Shown one piece after another: positions 10,637 through 20,056 of a stretch of DNA of 64,000 bases. The DNA comes from Siphonodentalium dalli (Eukaryota > Mollusca > Scaphopoda > Gadilida > Siphonodentaliidae). How positions within the stretch are numbered: the stretch's first letter is position 1; every line of letters begins with the position of its first letter. The stretch is from positions 111,519,195 through 111,583,194 of the forward strand of contig CP136065.1 in NCBI GenBank assembly GCA_032622095.1, read 5' to 3'. The notes under the pieces are model-generated. The model did no database searches and was not told where the DNA came from. It saw only the letters and a program-made list of their open reading frames with translations. The position numbers were made by a program, and so were the translations under genes.

Positions 10637-11263
10637 ACCCAAATTTTCCAAAAAGATAAACTATTACAAAATTGCTATATTAGATTAGATAACAATAAAT
10701 ATATATGTATAAGCGCAAGCAAACAATTGCAAGTCAGGAAAATAAGGGGGAGGGACTGGGTGTGTGTGGTATGTGTAGAGAGAGAGCTTGACATGTATAA
10801 CATTACGTGTGATTCAATGTGTTAGAGACATAGTATTTACTTGTTTTGGGTACGTGAAACTGATCAGTTAGTATCCAGGCGCGATGCCAACTGGAGGAAT
10901 ATAGCATTTTACTAAAATCTCAAGCAAATCGATCGTGCCACTCCATAGAAAACATCGTCTGAACTACGCTCAATTGTAAATATTTACTATTCGATTCGGG
11001 GCGCATCTGTTGGCGATAAACTAACCAAAACGATTTCCCCACCAAGAGTCACTGCATTTAATTAGTATATAAGAACGACGGTGTGTCTTGTCAATTTGGA
11101 TAAATATTTGTAAAAATTACTACTGTGAACAATATTATTTTCCATTTATTGTTGATCACCATATCGGAGTGTTTCACATCACTTTAATATTAAGAGAGTC
11201 CAAAACAGACTCTGGGTTTGCAGCCAGCCAAATTACATAATCGATTATTTATAACTTTCGTCA

Positions 11264-11462
11264 ACATTTATCTTCAATTACATTTATTTTTAATTACATT
11301 TATTTATAGTTACATTTATTTATAATTACATTTATTTATAATTACATTTATTTATAATTACATACATTTATGATTACGTACATTTATAATTACATTTATT
11401 TATAATTACATACATTTATGATTACGTACATTTATAATTACAAACATTTATAATTACAATTG
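11264..11462. repeat. A/T-rich tandem repeat (ATTACATTTATTTATA type)
   Basis: About 200 bp of imperfect repeats of a roughly 15-base motif, with ACATACATTTATGATTACGT variants. It recurs at the same place in every unit with very few base changes, for example a C in ATCTATTTTT near 47003. Confidence 0.85.
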
Positions 11463-11598
11463 AATAAAGTGTGACTTTTTTTTCTCTCCAAAACGAAGCA
11501 TTACTTTTATTCAGTTTACAACATGTTACGTTTGTGTGCATCAGTGACACAAATTATGTTTTTGTTTTGTGTTGTTTTAACACTGCTGTATTTGATAT

Positions 11599-11663
11599 TT
11601 CCTTCCTTCCTCTCTTTCCTTCCTTCCTTCCTTCCTTCCTTCCTTCCTATCTTTCTTTGTTTT

Positions 11664-11707
<44 letters not shown>

Positions 11708-11708
11708 T
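11599..11708. repeat. (CCTT)n and (CTTT)n microsatellites
   Basis: A CCTT block is separated from a longer CTTT block by CTATCTTTCTTTG. Repeat number differs slightly between units, one of the few differences among them. Confidence 0.9.
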
Positions 11709-12406
11709 AGTTTTACTCCTTTTTGTATTGTTATTCCTTTAGCATATTACTATTTGTAATTTTATTTCATTAACTTACATCTTTTTCCCTCGATTTCTTT
11801 CTCTCTTTCATCTTTTCTTTTCATCTTCTATGAACAAAACAAATTCAATATTTCGCTTTTGGGGGAGGGGGTCAGGTCACCGACCGACACGTACCGGGTG
11901 CGCACATACCGACAATAAAAATTAAAGGCTAGATAGATACGGGGTGTTTCAAATTGAAGTGACCTATTTCTGTGTAATATGGAGGTGGGTGAGAGAAAAA
12001 CAAACCGACCTTGGGTAAATACATATCAGCAGCACGACGTACGTCATTTATGTGGTCAACGGGACGTCACTCTGTGCACACAGGGCGTGTTGACGTTATA
12101 ACAATTTAACAGCACATTTATTTAAGACACAAAATGCTGCCAACTGCCTTGTTCCAATGCTGAGTGACCGTCGCCGAAGGCACGAGCCATTAACAACTTT
12201 ATGTGTAAAGTATTAATCGAAGGAAGAAATAAATACAAAGAACCCATATTTACATACCTTGCATGTTACCAACTTCAACTTTCCCGCTTTTATTTGTCAC
12301 ACTCCGGTGGTTCATATCGTGCACGTCAGAGAGCTGCAAAGAGAAACCAGGTCAGTTATTAAAATTCAGCCAAAACAGGCGTCTTGAAATAGGCCCGCGC
12401 GCACAG

Positions 12407-12414
12407 TATAAATA
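12407..12414 (+). promoter_or_regulatory. TATA box of the U1 H4 promoter, now upstream of the H4T array
   Basis: TATAAATA lies 68 bp upstream of the H4 ATG at 12475, after a GC-rich CCGCGCGCAC patch. Expected transcription start is near 12438. The first retrotransposon follows codon 3 of H4, so this promoter would transcribe the H4 leader, four H4 codons, and then H4T-3. Confidence 0.8.
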
Positions 12415-12467
12415 AAGGACGATTAATCGCCTTGTCATTTCAGCTCGCTGATTCATACATACAATAT

Positions 12468-12485
12468 AAAAAAAATGTCAGGGCG
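12468..12485 (+). repeat. H4: 5' copy of the H4 target duplication (U1)
   Basis: Eight A residues (including the A of the ATG) plus TGTCAGGGCG: 18 bases of the H4 leader and first codons, cut off from the rest of H4 by 18 kb of retrotransposons. The 3' copy begins the H4 gene at 30434. A short reading frame from this ATG runs into H4T-3 for 22 codons and stops at TAA 12541-12543. Confidence 0.92.
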
Positions 12486-12601
12486 TCAGGCCAGCAGATA
12501 CTCACACCAGACTGACGCTGCGACGGCTTGGCCGTGTGTTTAACCCGCTTCCAGGGTGTTTCCCGCTTCTATTTGTATTTTTTCTTCTCACATGTTTCAA
12601 G

Positions 12602-13822
12602 ATGGCTGAGCTGGATCCGCGGCTCAACACTTCCAAAGATTCCATCATTCAAGGTATGTGCGACACACCACCTGCACCACCTGCTCCACCCGTCACCGAC
12701 GCACCTTCTGCACCACCGGAACCACCACCTCCGCCTCCCGTTCAGAAGGTTTATATCTCTACAGATGGGTATGAAGTCGCGTCCACTGACCCACTGGATC
12801 CGTACAAGGGTACTTATGGCGAAAATACGTCCCTTCTTTCGGACGACGTGAAACAAAGCTTGTGGGGTAGAACTACCAACATTTTTCTTCGTGGTCCCCG
12901 CCCGGGACGCGTAAATGCCACATTGTTGGCGGAGAAGATTTCTGAAAGGATGCCCCAAGTCGGCATTACGGCGATCCATCGAGGTCAGGACAGCCGGGAA
13001 TGGACAATTGTGTTTTCGACGGATGGTTTCGTTCAAGATTTTAGGCACCTCACACCTCCATTTTCTCCCATGGCAGGGATCACTACTGTCGCAGAACTTT
13101 CCCGGTACGAGCCTCGGGCGCACACCGTAAAAATTAATTGGCTCCCGTTTAGCGTCCCGCATTCGGTAGTCATCGCGCACCTCACAGAATACGGGACGGT
13201 GCTGGAGATAGAGTACGAATCCTTCCGAGCCGTCGGCCAAGAAATCGCCAACGGCCGTCGGCGGCTTCGCATGAAATTTATTAAACCCGATATAACCGAC
13301 TTTCCCGACTTCGGCATGCTGGCTGGATATAAAGTTTTCTACACGGTCGCGGGGAGATCGCCCTTATGCTTGAAATGTGGGCAGCGTGGCCACGTGCGCA
13401 TGACTTGCCCAGACAACAACTTTTCCCCGTCGGGAGTGCTATCTCGGCCGACGGATTACGCGGCGGCAGTCCGCCGCCATAGAGGCCGGCCAGAATCACC
13501 TTCAGTGCAGCCCCCGGATGATGGTCACGTGACCCTGTCAACGTTCGAGACACCATTAGCACCAGGGCAGGACTATATGCCTCCTCCCTCTTTCCAGGAG
13601 GGGGGGCTCCACAATGATTTCCAGTTGTCCGAGTCCGGGTCAGACGATTTGGATGTGGAAAAAGTTTCGGAATCGGACAGTCCTCTGTCCCCTGCCATTT
13701 ACCGTATGGAAGTGATGGACACTCGCGCGGTTGGGGGGGGCAGTAAGCGACAGCATGAGGGTGACGAGGAACGTCACCCTCCTGCCAAGTTGAATGTGCG
13801 GGAAGGCCCAGCACCTGATTAA
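12602..13822 (+). CDS. ORF1 protein of H4T-3
   Basis: 406 codons, protein identical to ORF1 of H4T-2 as far as I can compare, with the CX2CX4HX4C knuckle intact. It starts at the ATG of MAELDPRL. Confidence 0.85.
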   Translation: MAELDPRLNTSKDSIIQGMCDTPPAPPAPPVTDAPSAPPEPPPPPPVQKVYISTDGYEVASTDPLDPYKGTYGENTSLLSDDVKQSLWGRTTNIFLRGPRPGRVNATLLAEKISERMPQVGITAIHRGQDSREWTIVFSTDGFVQDFRHLTPPFSPMAGITTVAELSRYEPRAHTVKINWLPFSVPHSVVIAHLTEYGTVLEIEYESFRAVGQEIANGRRRLRMKFIKPDITDFPDFGMLAGYKVFYTVAGRSPLCLKCGQRGHVRMTCPDNNFSPSGVLSRPTDYAAAVRRHRGRPESPSVQPPDDGHVTLSTFETPLAPGQDYMPPPSFQEGGLHNDFQLSESGSDDLDVEKVSESDSPLSPAIYRMEVMDTRAVGGGSKRQHEGDEERHPPAKLNVREGPAPD

Positions 13823-14071
13823 TGTGTTTTAATATGATTGTGTATATTTATTCTCTTCGACCCTCGCTAACGTCCCTGATTTTCCCTTTTGCCTTCTGGA
13901 TATATTGTGTTGCCTTTTTCTTCACGACCTCTCGCTTTTCCTCTGATTTTTGCACCTGCCCACCGACTCAACTTTACGCCAGATCCATTGGAGACTGGCT
14001 GTTCTTTGTGTCTTTCTGTATCTATTTATGTGTCCCTTGTCTCGTTTCGTATCTCACCTTTTCGACTTTCC

Positions 14072-17000
14072 ATGGATAAACTTCACATAGCCTCTTTAAA
14101 TGCGTGCGGTCTTCGCAATACTAAGACTATTCTGGCCCTTAAGTATCTCTTCCTTTTTGATAGGGTCGACGTGCTTTTCCTTCAGGAAACGCACGTCGAC
14201 GACTATCAACTTGGACAGGACCTACAATATAAATTAGATTGCAAAGGTTTTTGGTCCTATGGTACTAACCGCTCATGCGGCACGGTGATTTTTATTCGAA
14301 ATTCCCTAAAACACACCGTGATCAAATCTTTTTCGGATATGGACGGCCGCTGCGCGGGCGTCGATGTCGACGTCTCCGGAGTGGCTTTCCGTTTCCTTTC
14401 CTTTTATGGTCCTCAAGCACCCGACCAGAATAGAGACCTTGTTTTTCAAACTTTACTCCCCCATTTAGTCACCAGCCGATCAGTCATTTTAGGTGGGGAT
14501 TTTAATTTTATAGTTCATCCAAAATACGACAAAATTGGTGGCCGGACCCTTGTTCCCGCCTATGCCAAAGAATGGCACAAAAAATTTATGGATTTTGGCC
14601 TCGTTGATTTTTATAGGCATGGTAACCCTACCACTGTCCATACTACTCGTCATAGCGCAAATGTCCATACGCGCCTGGACAAATTTTATATCTCCCGATC
14701 TCTGCTGACAGACCCCCCCAACTATTCTTCCCAAACTTTCCCCCACTCTGATCACGATGTCATTAGTATCTTTTTCACAACGATCCCCCGATCCGCTATT
14801 GGCCCCGGATATTGGAAGGCCAACATTTCCCTTTTTCTTGATCCTGATTTCAAGTCTGATTTCTGTACCTTTTGGTATGATCGCACCGCTTCTGTGTCTG
14901 GCATTCATGTCACACAGGAGTGGTGGGATCAGATCAAGGCGGATATTAGAGCTTTTATTCAGAATTATGCCAATATTAAGGCATCAAATACTAGAGCTTC
15001 CCTTCGAAAATTGGAACGAGAATATAAACTTTTACTTCAGGCTGAGCACTTACATCCTGGCAGATATGCAGACCAGCTCGCCCCTCTTCGTGCTAGCATC
15101 CAATCCTTTCATGCTCGGAACGCTGAGGGTGCTTATATCCGTTCGCGCTCAAATGTTTTAAATTCCCATGACGGTTCTGCCCAATTTTTCCATTCCCTAG
15201 AACGCTCACGCAGTGCCAAAAAAATCATTACTTCCGTCACCACTGCTGGTACGACCTATACTTCGACTTCCGATATTATAACTCAATTTACGGCTTTTTG
15301 GTCTCAGCTCTTCACCAAAGAGGACACCGATTCTCAAGCTGCTGATTCTTTTCTAACTGACCTACATAGCTTGTCTGTCCCAGACGCGGACCTCTGTGAA
15401 GCCACTCTTCGTGTTGAAGAATTACACACTGCGCTTTTTGACATGTCTTCCGGCAAATCCCCCGGCTCGGATGGCCTCCCTGCAGAATTCTACAAGACTT
15501 TTGCCCCACAAATTTTACCTCGATTATTACAGCTTTACAACAACTGCTTTCACGATAAACTTCCCTTTTCACAGCGGACATCGCTTATTACTATGCTCCC
15601 GAAAGACCCAGCTCATCCTGAAATTGTGTCTAATTATAGGCCCATCAGCCTTCTTAATGTAGATTACAAAATTTTGTCTAAATCCCTTTGTAACCGACTT
15701 AAATTGGTCATTTCTTCTATTGTCCAAGAAGATCAAACGTGTGGAGTTCCGGGACGCACTATCATGGATAATTTACATTTACTTCGGAATATTCAAGACT
15801 ATTGTAAACAGAAAAATCTCCCATGCGCTTTCGTTAGCCTCGATCAACAGAAGGCATTCGATCGAGTTGATCATGATTATTTATTCCGCACCCTTTCTTC
15901 CTTTGGCTTTGGACCCAACTTTGTCTCTTGGGTCCGTCTTTTATATACTGACATTTATTCTAGTCTTTATATCAACCAACACACTTCCGACCCCTTTCCA
16001 GTAACTCGGTCAGTCCGCCAGGGATGCAGTCTTTCCCCGCTTTTATATATCTTGTGCTTAGAACCCCTGCTACATCACTTTCGCAATAACCCCTCGATCA
16101 CCGGGCTAACTGTGCCCGGTGCTCCGACCCCCTTTAAAACTACAGCGTATGCTGATGACGTGACCTTAATACTTACTACCGATGCCTCCATCGGAGCCGC
16201 ATTACAAACGATCGATCGTTATGGCTCAGCGTCCGGTGCTCGGCTCAACTTAACTAAATCGGTCGGGTTATTTATCGGTCGCTGGGGTCATCGTACGGAC
16301 ACTCCGTACGGTCTCCGGTGGTCCGCTTCCCACAAAATTTTAGGCCTGCTTTTTGGTTCGGCAGTAACTACCGATGACCATTTCCACAACTTATTTCAGA
16401 AATTTTCTAAAACTTTACAATTTGGTCGCACCGTCAATTTAGCTCAATTCACCAAAGCCTCGTATCTCAATGTCTATTGCTTTAGCAAACTATGGTATTA
16501 CACGTCTATTGTTCCTTTGTCCGCCCATTATATCCGGCTTTTTCAGAGAGCAGCTTTTCGTTTTTTTTGGACTACTTTAATTGAGCCCCTCCCGCGGTCC
16601 TTACTTTATGCACCGAAAAGTGCAGGAGGTGCCGATATTGCCCATTTACAAAGTAAATGCAATACCCTCCTCCTTCGTCACATCCAACGGTTGCTGACCA
16701 ACCCCACCGCTCGATGGTCCGTTTTTGCTATATATTGGATAGGGTTCCATCTCCGGGAATACGTCCCCGCTTTCGCTGCTCGTAGCATCGCGCACTGTGA
16801 TCCGGCGTATATTCCCCCCTTTTATCTGTCTTGCTTGCGTGCTTTCGCTGCCTTTCGTGATCTTCCCGATTTTCCCCTACTGCCCACCATCGATTCCAAA
16901 ATTATTTATCACCATTTACTGAAGCCCATTATTACTGCCCCGCCCCTTACCATTCGTTTTCCTAAACTACCCTTTACTTTGCTCTGGATGAACCTCCATA

Positions 17001-17566
17001 ATGTACATGTCGATCCGGCCCTTCGTGGGCTCCTTTATCGGGTTATCCACGGCGTTTTATTCACAAGACTTCGCATTAAGCGCTTCACAACAACATTTCC
17101 TTATGTGAACTGTTCCTTCTGTAATAAAGCTCCGGAGGACCTACAACATCTCTTCGTCGATTGCGAAGTGGTCCAACCCTTATGGGATTTAATATTCACC
17201 TGGATCAATAATATTATCCCCGGTAATAAATTCCGACCACACTTAGGTCACATTCGATTTCTTATCGTCCGCGCTCGAAACCCTTCCCATCGCGCCCTGG
17301 CTCTCATCTTAATTACAGAGGCCATTGCCGCAATTTGGTATACCAGAAATCCTATACATTGTGCTCAGCGCACGCTAAAATATCATGTAACTACCCGGAT
17401 AGTCCATCCGCCACATATCCCCATTTTGGCCTTTTTATCACGGCTTCGAACCCGCGTTTTAGTCGATCATCATCGGCTGTCCAGTAATATTTTCGCCGAA
17501 TTATGGCTCCTTTCCCCTGACATATGTACTCTTGATGACGATGATTTAGTAACCTTCTCATTTTAA
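14072..17566 (+). CDS. ORF2 protein of H4T-3 (endonuclease and reverse transcriptase)
   Basis: 1164 codons with all endonuclease and YADD residues present. It differs from the H4T-2 protein at a few places, for example KANISLF against KANTSLF, PIHCAQ against PIHVAQ and SSNIFAE against SSNSFAE. Upstream of the ATG a G-to-A change distinguishes it from H4T-4 and H4T-5. Confidence 0.93.
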   Translation: MDKLHIASLNACGLRNTKTILALKYLFLFDRVDVLFLQETHVDDYQLGQDLQYKLDCKGFWSYGTNRSCGTVIFIRNSLKHTVIKSFSDMDGRCAGVDVDVSGVAFRFLSFYGPQAPDQNRDLVFQTLLPHLVTSRSVILGGDFNFIVHPKYDKIGGRTLVPAYAKEWHKKFMDFGLVDFYRHGNPTTVHTTRHSANVHTRLDKFYISRSLLTDPPNYSSQTFPHSDHDVISIFFTTIPRSAIGPGYWKANISLFLDPDFKSDFCTFWYDRTASVSGIHVTQEWWDQIKADIRAFIQNYANIKASNTRASLRKLEREYKLLLQAEHLHPGRYADQLAPLRASIQSFHARNAEGAYIRSRSNVLNSHDGSAQFFHSLERSRSAKKIITSVTTAGTTYTSTSDIITQFTAFWSQLFTKEDTDSQAADSFLTDLHSLSVPDADLCEATLRVEELHTALFDMSSGKSPGSDGLPAEFYKTFAPQILPRLLQLYNNCFHDKLPFSQRTSLITMLPKDPAHPEIVSNYRPISLLNVDYKILSKSLCNRLKLVISSIVQEDQTCGVPGRTIMDNLHLLRNIQDYCKQKNLPCAFVSLDQQKAFDRVDHDYLFRTLSSFGFGPNFVSWVRLLYTDIYSSLYINQHTSDPFPVTRSVRQGCSLSPLLYILCLEPLLHHFRNNPSITGLTVPGAPTPFKTTAYADDVTLILTTDASIGAALQTIDRYGSASGARLNLTKSVGLFIGRWGHRTDTPYGLRWSASHKILGLLFGSAVTTDDHFHNLFQKFSKTLQFGRTVNLAQFTKASYLNVYCFSKLWYYTSIVPLSAHYIRLFQRAAFRFFWTTLIEPLPRSLLYAPKSAGGADIAHLQSKCNTLLLRHIQRLLTNPTARWSVFAIYWIGFHLREYVPAFAARSIAHCDPAYIPPFYLSCLRAFAAFRDLPDFPLLPTIDSKIIYHHLLKPIITAPPLTIRFPKLPFTLLWMNLHNVHVDPALRGLLYRVIHGVLFTRLRIKRFTTTFPYVNCSFCNKAPEDLQHLFVDCEVVQPLWDLIFTWINNIIPGNKFRPHLGHIRFLIVRARNPSHRALALILITEAIAAIWYTRNPIHCAQRTLKYHVTTRIVHPPHIPILAFLSRLRTRVLVDHHRLSSNIFAELWLLSPDICTLDDDDLVTFSF

Positions 17567-18457
17567 CTCCACTCTTCTCTTTACCCCTGTTTATATGTCT
17601 GTATGCTTAATTTCTTTATTTCAGGTACTTGCTGTGTCCTGGTACACATATACCTTAATTTGTTTTCTTTAGTTTCTCGTTTCAGGCAGTTTCTGTGCGC
17701 TCGGTCCACATATGTCTTTTTATATTTTATTTAGACCTTCTTCCTCTTTAACTATCTATCTTACTTGCTGCCCCCCCCGTTTCTAACCCCCCGATCCGTC
17801 TCTGATTAATGTGCCTGCCTGTTGGTTTTCAACTCACGGCGTGCCGGGCTGGGCGGTGTAACCCGTTCACGGCACATGTCGTTCAGCCGGGTGCTTCGTG
17901 CGTGACCCGCTTCACATTCTTACATAATATTATTGCTCTCAATGCTTTCGACTACGCCCGTGCGTATGTTTACTTTTATTAGGTTACTTGTACTCTTACT
18001 TTTCATTGTCTCTTTCCATTCTCTCTTCTGTCTGTCACTTGTACTCTTATGCTTCTCATTTTCTTTCCTTCTTCCTTCTTTCCTTCCTTTCTTTTATTGT
18101 TGTTTATTCCTTTTCTTCCTTTATTGTTATGCATTATTCCATTTTCGTATTTAATTCTTTTTTTGTCTCGTTACAGTTACGTACATCATTTTTCTATTTT
18201 TCAACTTGTTGCCTTAATATTAATTTTATTAAAGTTCTGCCCGTGAGAAGATGACCCGTAGAAGAGGCCGAGTGCCCACGTTTTTTGTTTTATTTTCATC
18301 GAGGGTCCAGGCGACTGTGATGATCCGGTTAATTATTGCTCGTTGACCACATTATTATTTCCCGTACATTCCATCCTGGCTCGGTACTGGTTTGTGGTCC
18401 CGTGAGCTCTAAGACCAGACTGAGTCGTTTTAAAAAAAAAAAAAAATTAAAAAAAAA

Positions 18458-18468
18458 ATGTCAGGGCG
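18458..18468 (+). repeat. Regenerated H4 target site between H4T-3 and H4T-4
   Basis: ATGTCAGGGCG after the A-tail and directly before TCAGGCCAGC of the next copy. Confidence 0.9.
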
Positions 18469-18584
18469 TCAGGCCAGCAGATACTCACACCAGACTGACG
18501 CTGCGACGGCTTGGCCGTGTGTTTAACCCGCTTCCAGGGTGTTTCCCGCTTCTATTTGTATTTTTTCTTCTCACATGTTTCAAG

Positions 18585-19778
18585 ATGGCTGAGCTGGATC
18601 CGCGGCTCAACACTTCCAAAGATTCCATCATTCAAGGTATGTGCGACACACCACCTGCACCACCTGCTCCACCCGTCACCGACGCACCTTCTGCACCACC
18701 GGAACCACCACCTCCGCCTCCCGTTCAGAAGGTTTATATCTCTACAGATGGGTATGAAGTCGCGTCCACTGACCCACTGGATCCGTACAAGGGTACTTAT
18801 GGCGAAAATACGTCCCTTCTTTCGGACGACGTGAAACAAAGCTTGTGGGGTAGAACTACCAACATTTTTCTTCGTGGTCCCCGCCCGGGACGCGTAAATG
18901 CCACATTGTTGGCGGAGAAGATTTCTGAAAGGATGCCCCAAGTCGGCATTACGGCGATCCATCGAGGTCAGGACAGCCGGGAATGGACAATTGTGTTTTC
19001 GACGGATGGTTTCGTTCAAGATTTTAGGCACCTCACACCTCCATTTTCTCCCATGGCAGGGATCACTACTGTCGCAGAACTTTCCCGGTACGAGCCTCGG
19101 GCGCACACCGTAAAAATTAATTGGCTCCCGTTTAGCGTCCCGCATTCGGTAGTCATCGCGCACCTCACAGAATACGGGACGGTGCTGGAGATAGAGTACG
19201 AATCCTTCCGAGCCGTCGGCCAAGAAATCGCCAACGGCCGTCGGCGGCTTCGCATGAAATTTATTAAACCCGATATAACCGACTTTCCCGACTTCGGCAT
19301 GCTGGCTGGATATAAAGTTTTCTACACGGTCGCGGGGAGATCGCCCTTATGCTTGAAATGTGGGCAGCGTGGCCACGTGCGCATGACTTGCCCAGACAAC
19401 AACTTTTCCCCGTCGGGAGTGCTATCTCGGCCGACGGATTACGCGGCGGCAGTCCGCCGCCATAGAGGCCGGCCAGAATCACCTTCAGTGCAGCCCCCGG
19501 ATGATGGTCACGTGACCCTGTCAACGTTCGAGACACCATTAGCACCAGGGCAGGACTATATGCCTCCTCCCTCTTTCCAGGAGGGGGGGCTCCACAATGA
19601 TTTCCAGTTGTCCGAGTCCGGGTCAGACGATTTGGATGTGGAAAAAGTTTCGGAATCGGACAGTCCTCTGTCCCCTGCCATTTACCGTATGGAAGTGATG
19701 GACACTCGCGCGGTTGGGGGGGGGGCAGTAAGCGACAGCATGAGGGTGACGAGGAACGTCACCCTCCTGCCAAGTTGA
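18585..19778 (+). CDS. ORF1 protein of H4T-4, C-terminus altered by frameshift
   Basis: The run that is eight G in the other copies is ten G here (near 19715-19724), shifting the frame so that the last residues read AVSDSMRV...LLPS and the protein is 397 instead of 406 residues. Proline-rich region, RRM-like middle and zinc knuckle are upstream and unaffected. It could be a real indel or a homopolymer sequencing error. Confidence 0.8.
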   Translation: MAELDPRLNTSKDSIIQGMCDTPPAPPAPPVTDAPSAPPEPPPPPPVQKVYISTDGYEVASTDPLDPYKGTYGENTSLLSDDVKQSLWGRTTNIFLRGPRPGRVNATLLAEKISERMPQVGITAIHRGQDSREWTIVFSTDGFVQDFRHLTPPFSPMAGITTVAELSRYEPRAHTVKINWLPFSVPHSVVIAHLTEYGTVLEIEYESFRAVGQEIANGRRRLRMKFIKPDITDFPDFGMLAGYKVFYTVAGRSPLCLKCGQRGHVRMTCPDNNFSPSGVLSRPTDYAAAVRRHRGRPESPSVQPPDDGHVTLSTFETPLAPGQDYMPPPSFQEGGLHNDFQLSESGSDDLDVEKVSESDSPLSPAIYRMEVMDTRAVGGGAVSDSMRVTRNVTLLPS

Positions 19779-20056
19779 ATGTGCGGGAAGGCCCAGCACC
19801 TGATTAATGTGTTTTAATATGATTGTGTATATTTATTCTCTTCGACCCTCGCTAACGTCCCTGATTTTCCCTTTTGCCTTCTGGATATATTGTGTTGCCT
19901 TTTTCTTCACGACCTCTCGCTTTTCCTCTGATTTTTGCACCTGCCCACCGACTCAACTTTACGCCAGATCCATTGGGGACTGGCTGTTCTTTGTGTCTTT
20001 CTGTATCTATTTATGTGTCCCTTGTCTCGTTTCGTATCTCACCTTTTCGACTTTCC

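Larger units (their letters stand above)
10637..12400. other. H2A-H4 spacer (U0)
   Basis: Noncoding 1.8 kb repeated in every unit. It holds an internal TATATAAG-type element near 11063, a hairpin at 11195-11213 (AGAGTC, loop CAAAACA, GACTCT), an A/T-rich tandem repeat, pyrimidine microsatellites and a G-rich patch near 11861. No H3, H1, tRNA or 5S gene is seen. Confidence 0.75.
12486..18457 (+). mobile_element. H4T-3: full-length H4-targeted non-LTR retrotransposon
   Basis: First element of the U1 array, directly behind the H4 promoter and so the only one in that array with host promoter access. About 5.97 kb with intact ORF1 and ORF2. The tail is an A run interrupted by TT. The junction to the H4 sequence is exact to the base with the other copies. 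Confidence 0.95.

Noticed and set aside
11471-11759. Small Phe/Leu/Ser-rich reading frames over the pyrimidine microsatellites
   Set aside because: They are translations of CCTT and CTTT repeats and change with repeat number.
10637-12400. Possible tRNA, 5S rRNA, U7 or spliced-leader gene in the spacer
   Set aside because: I found no A and B box pair, 5S core, cloverleaf or convincing Sm site; only an isolated TATA-like element and a hairpin, reported as a finding instead.
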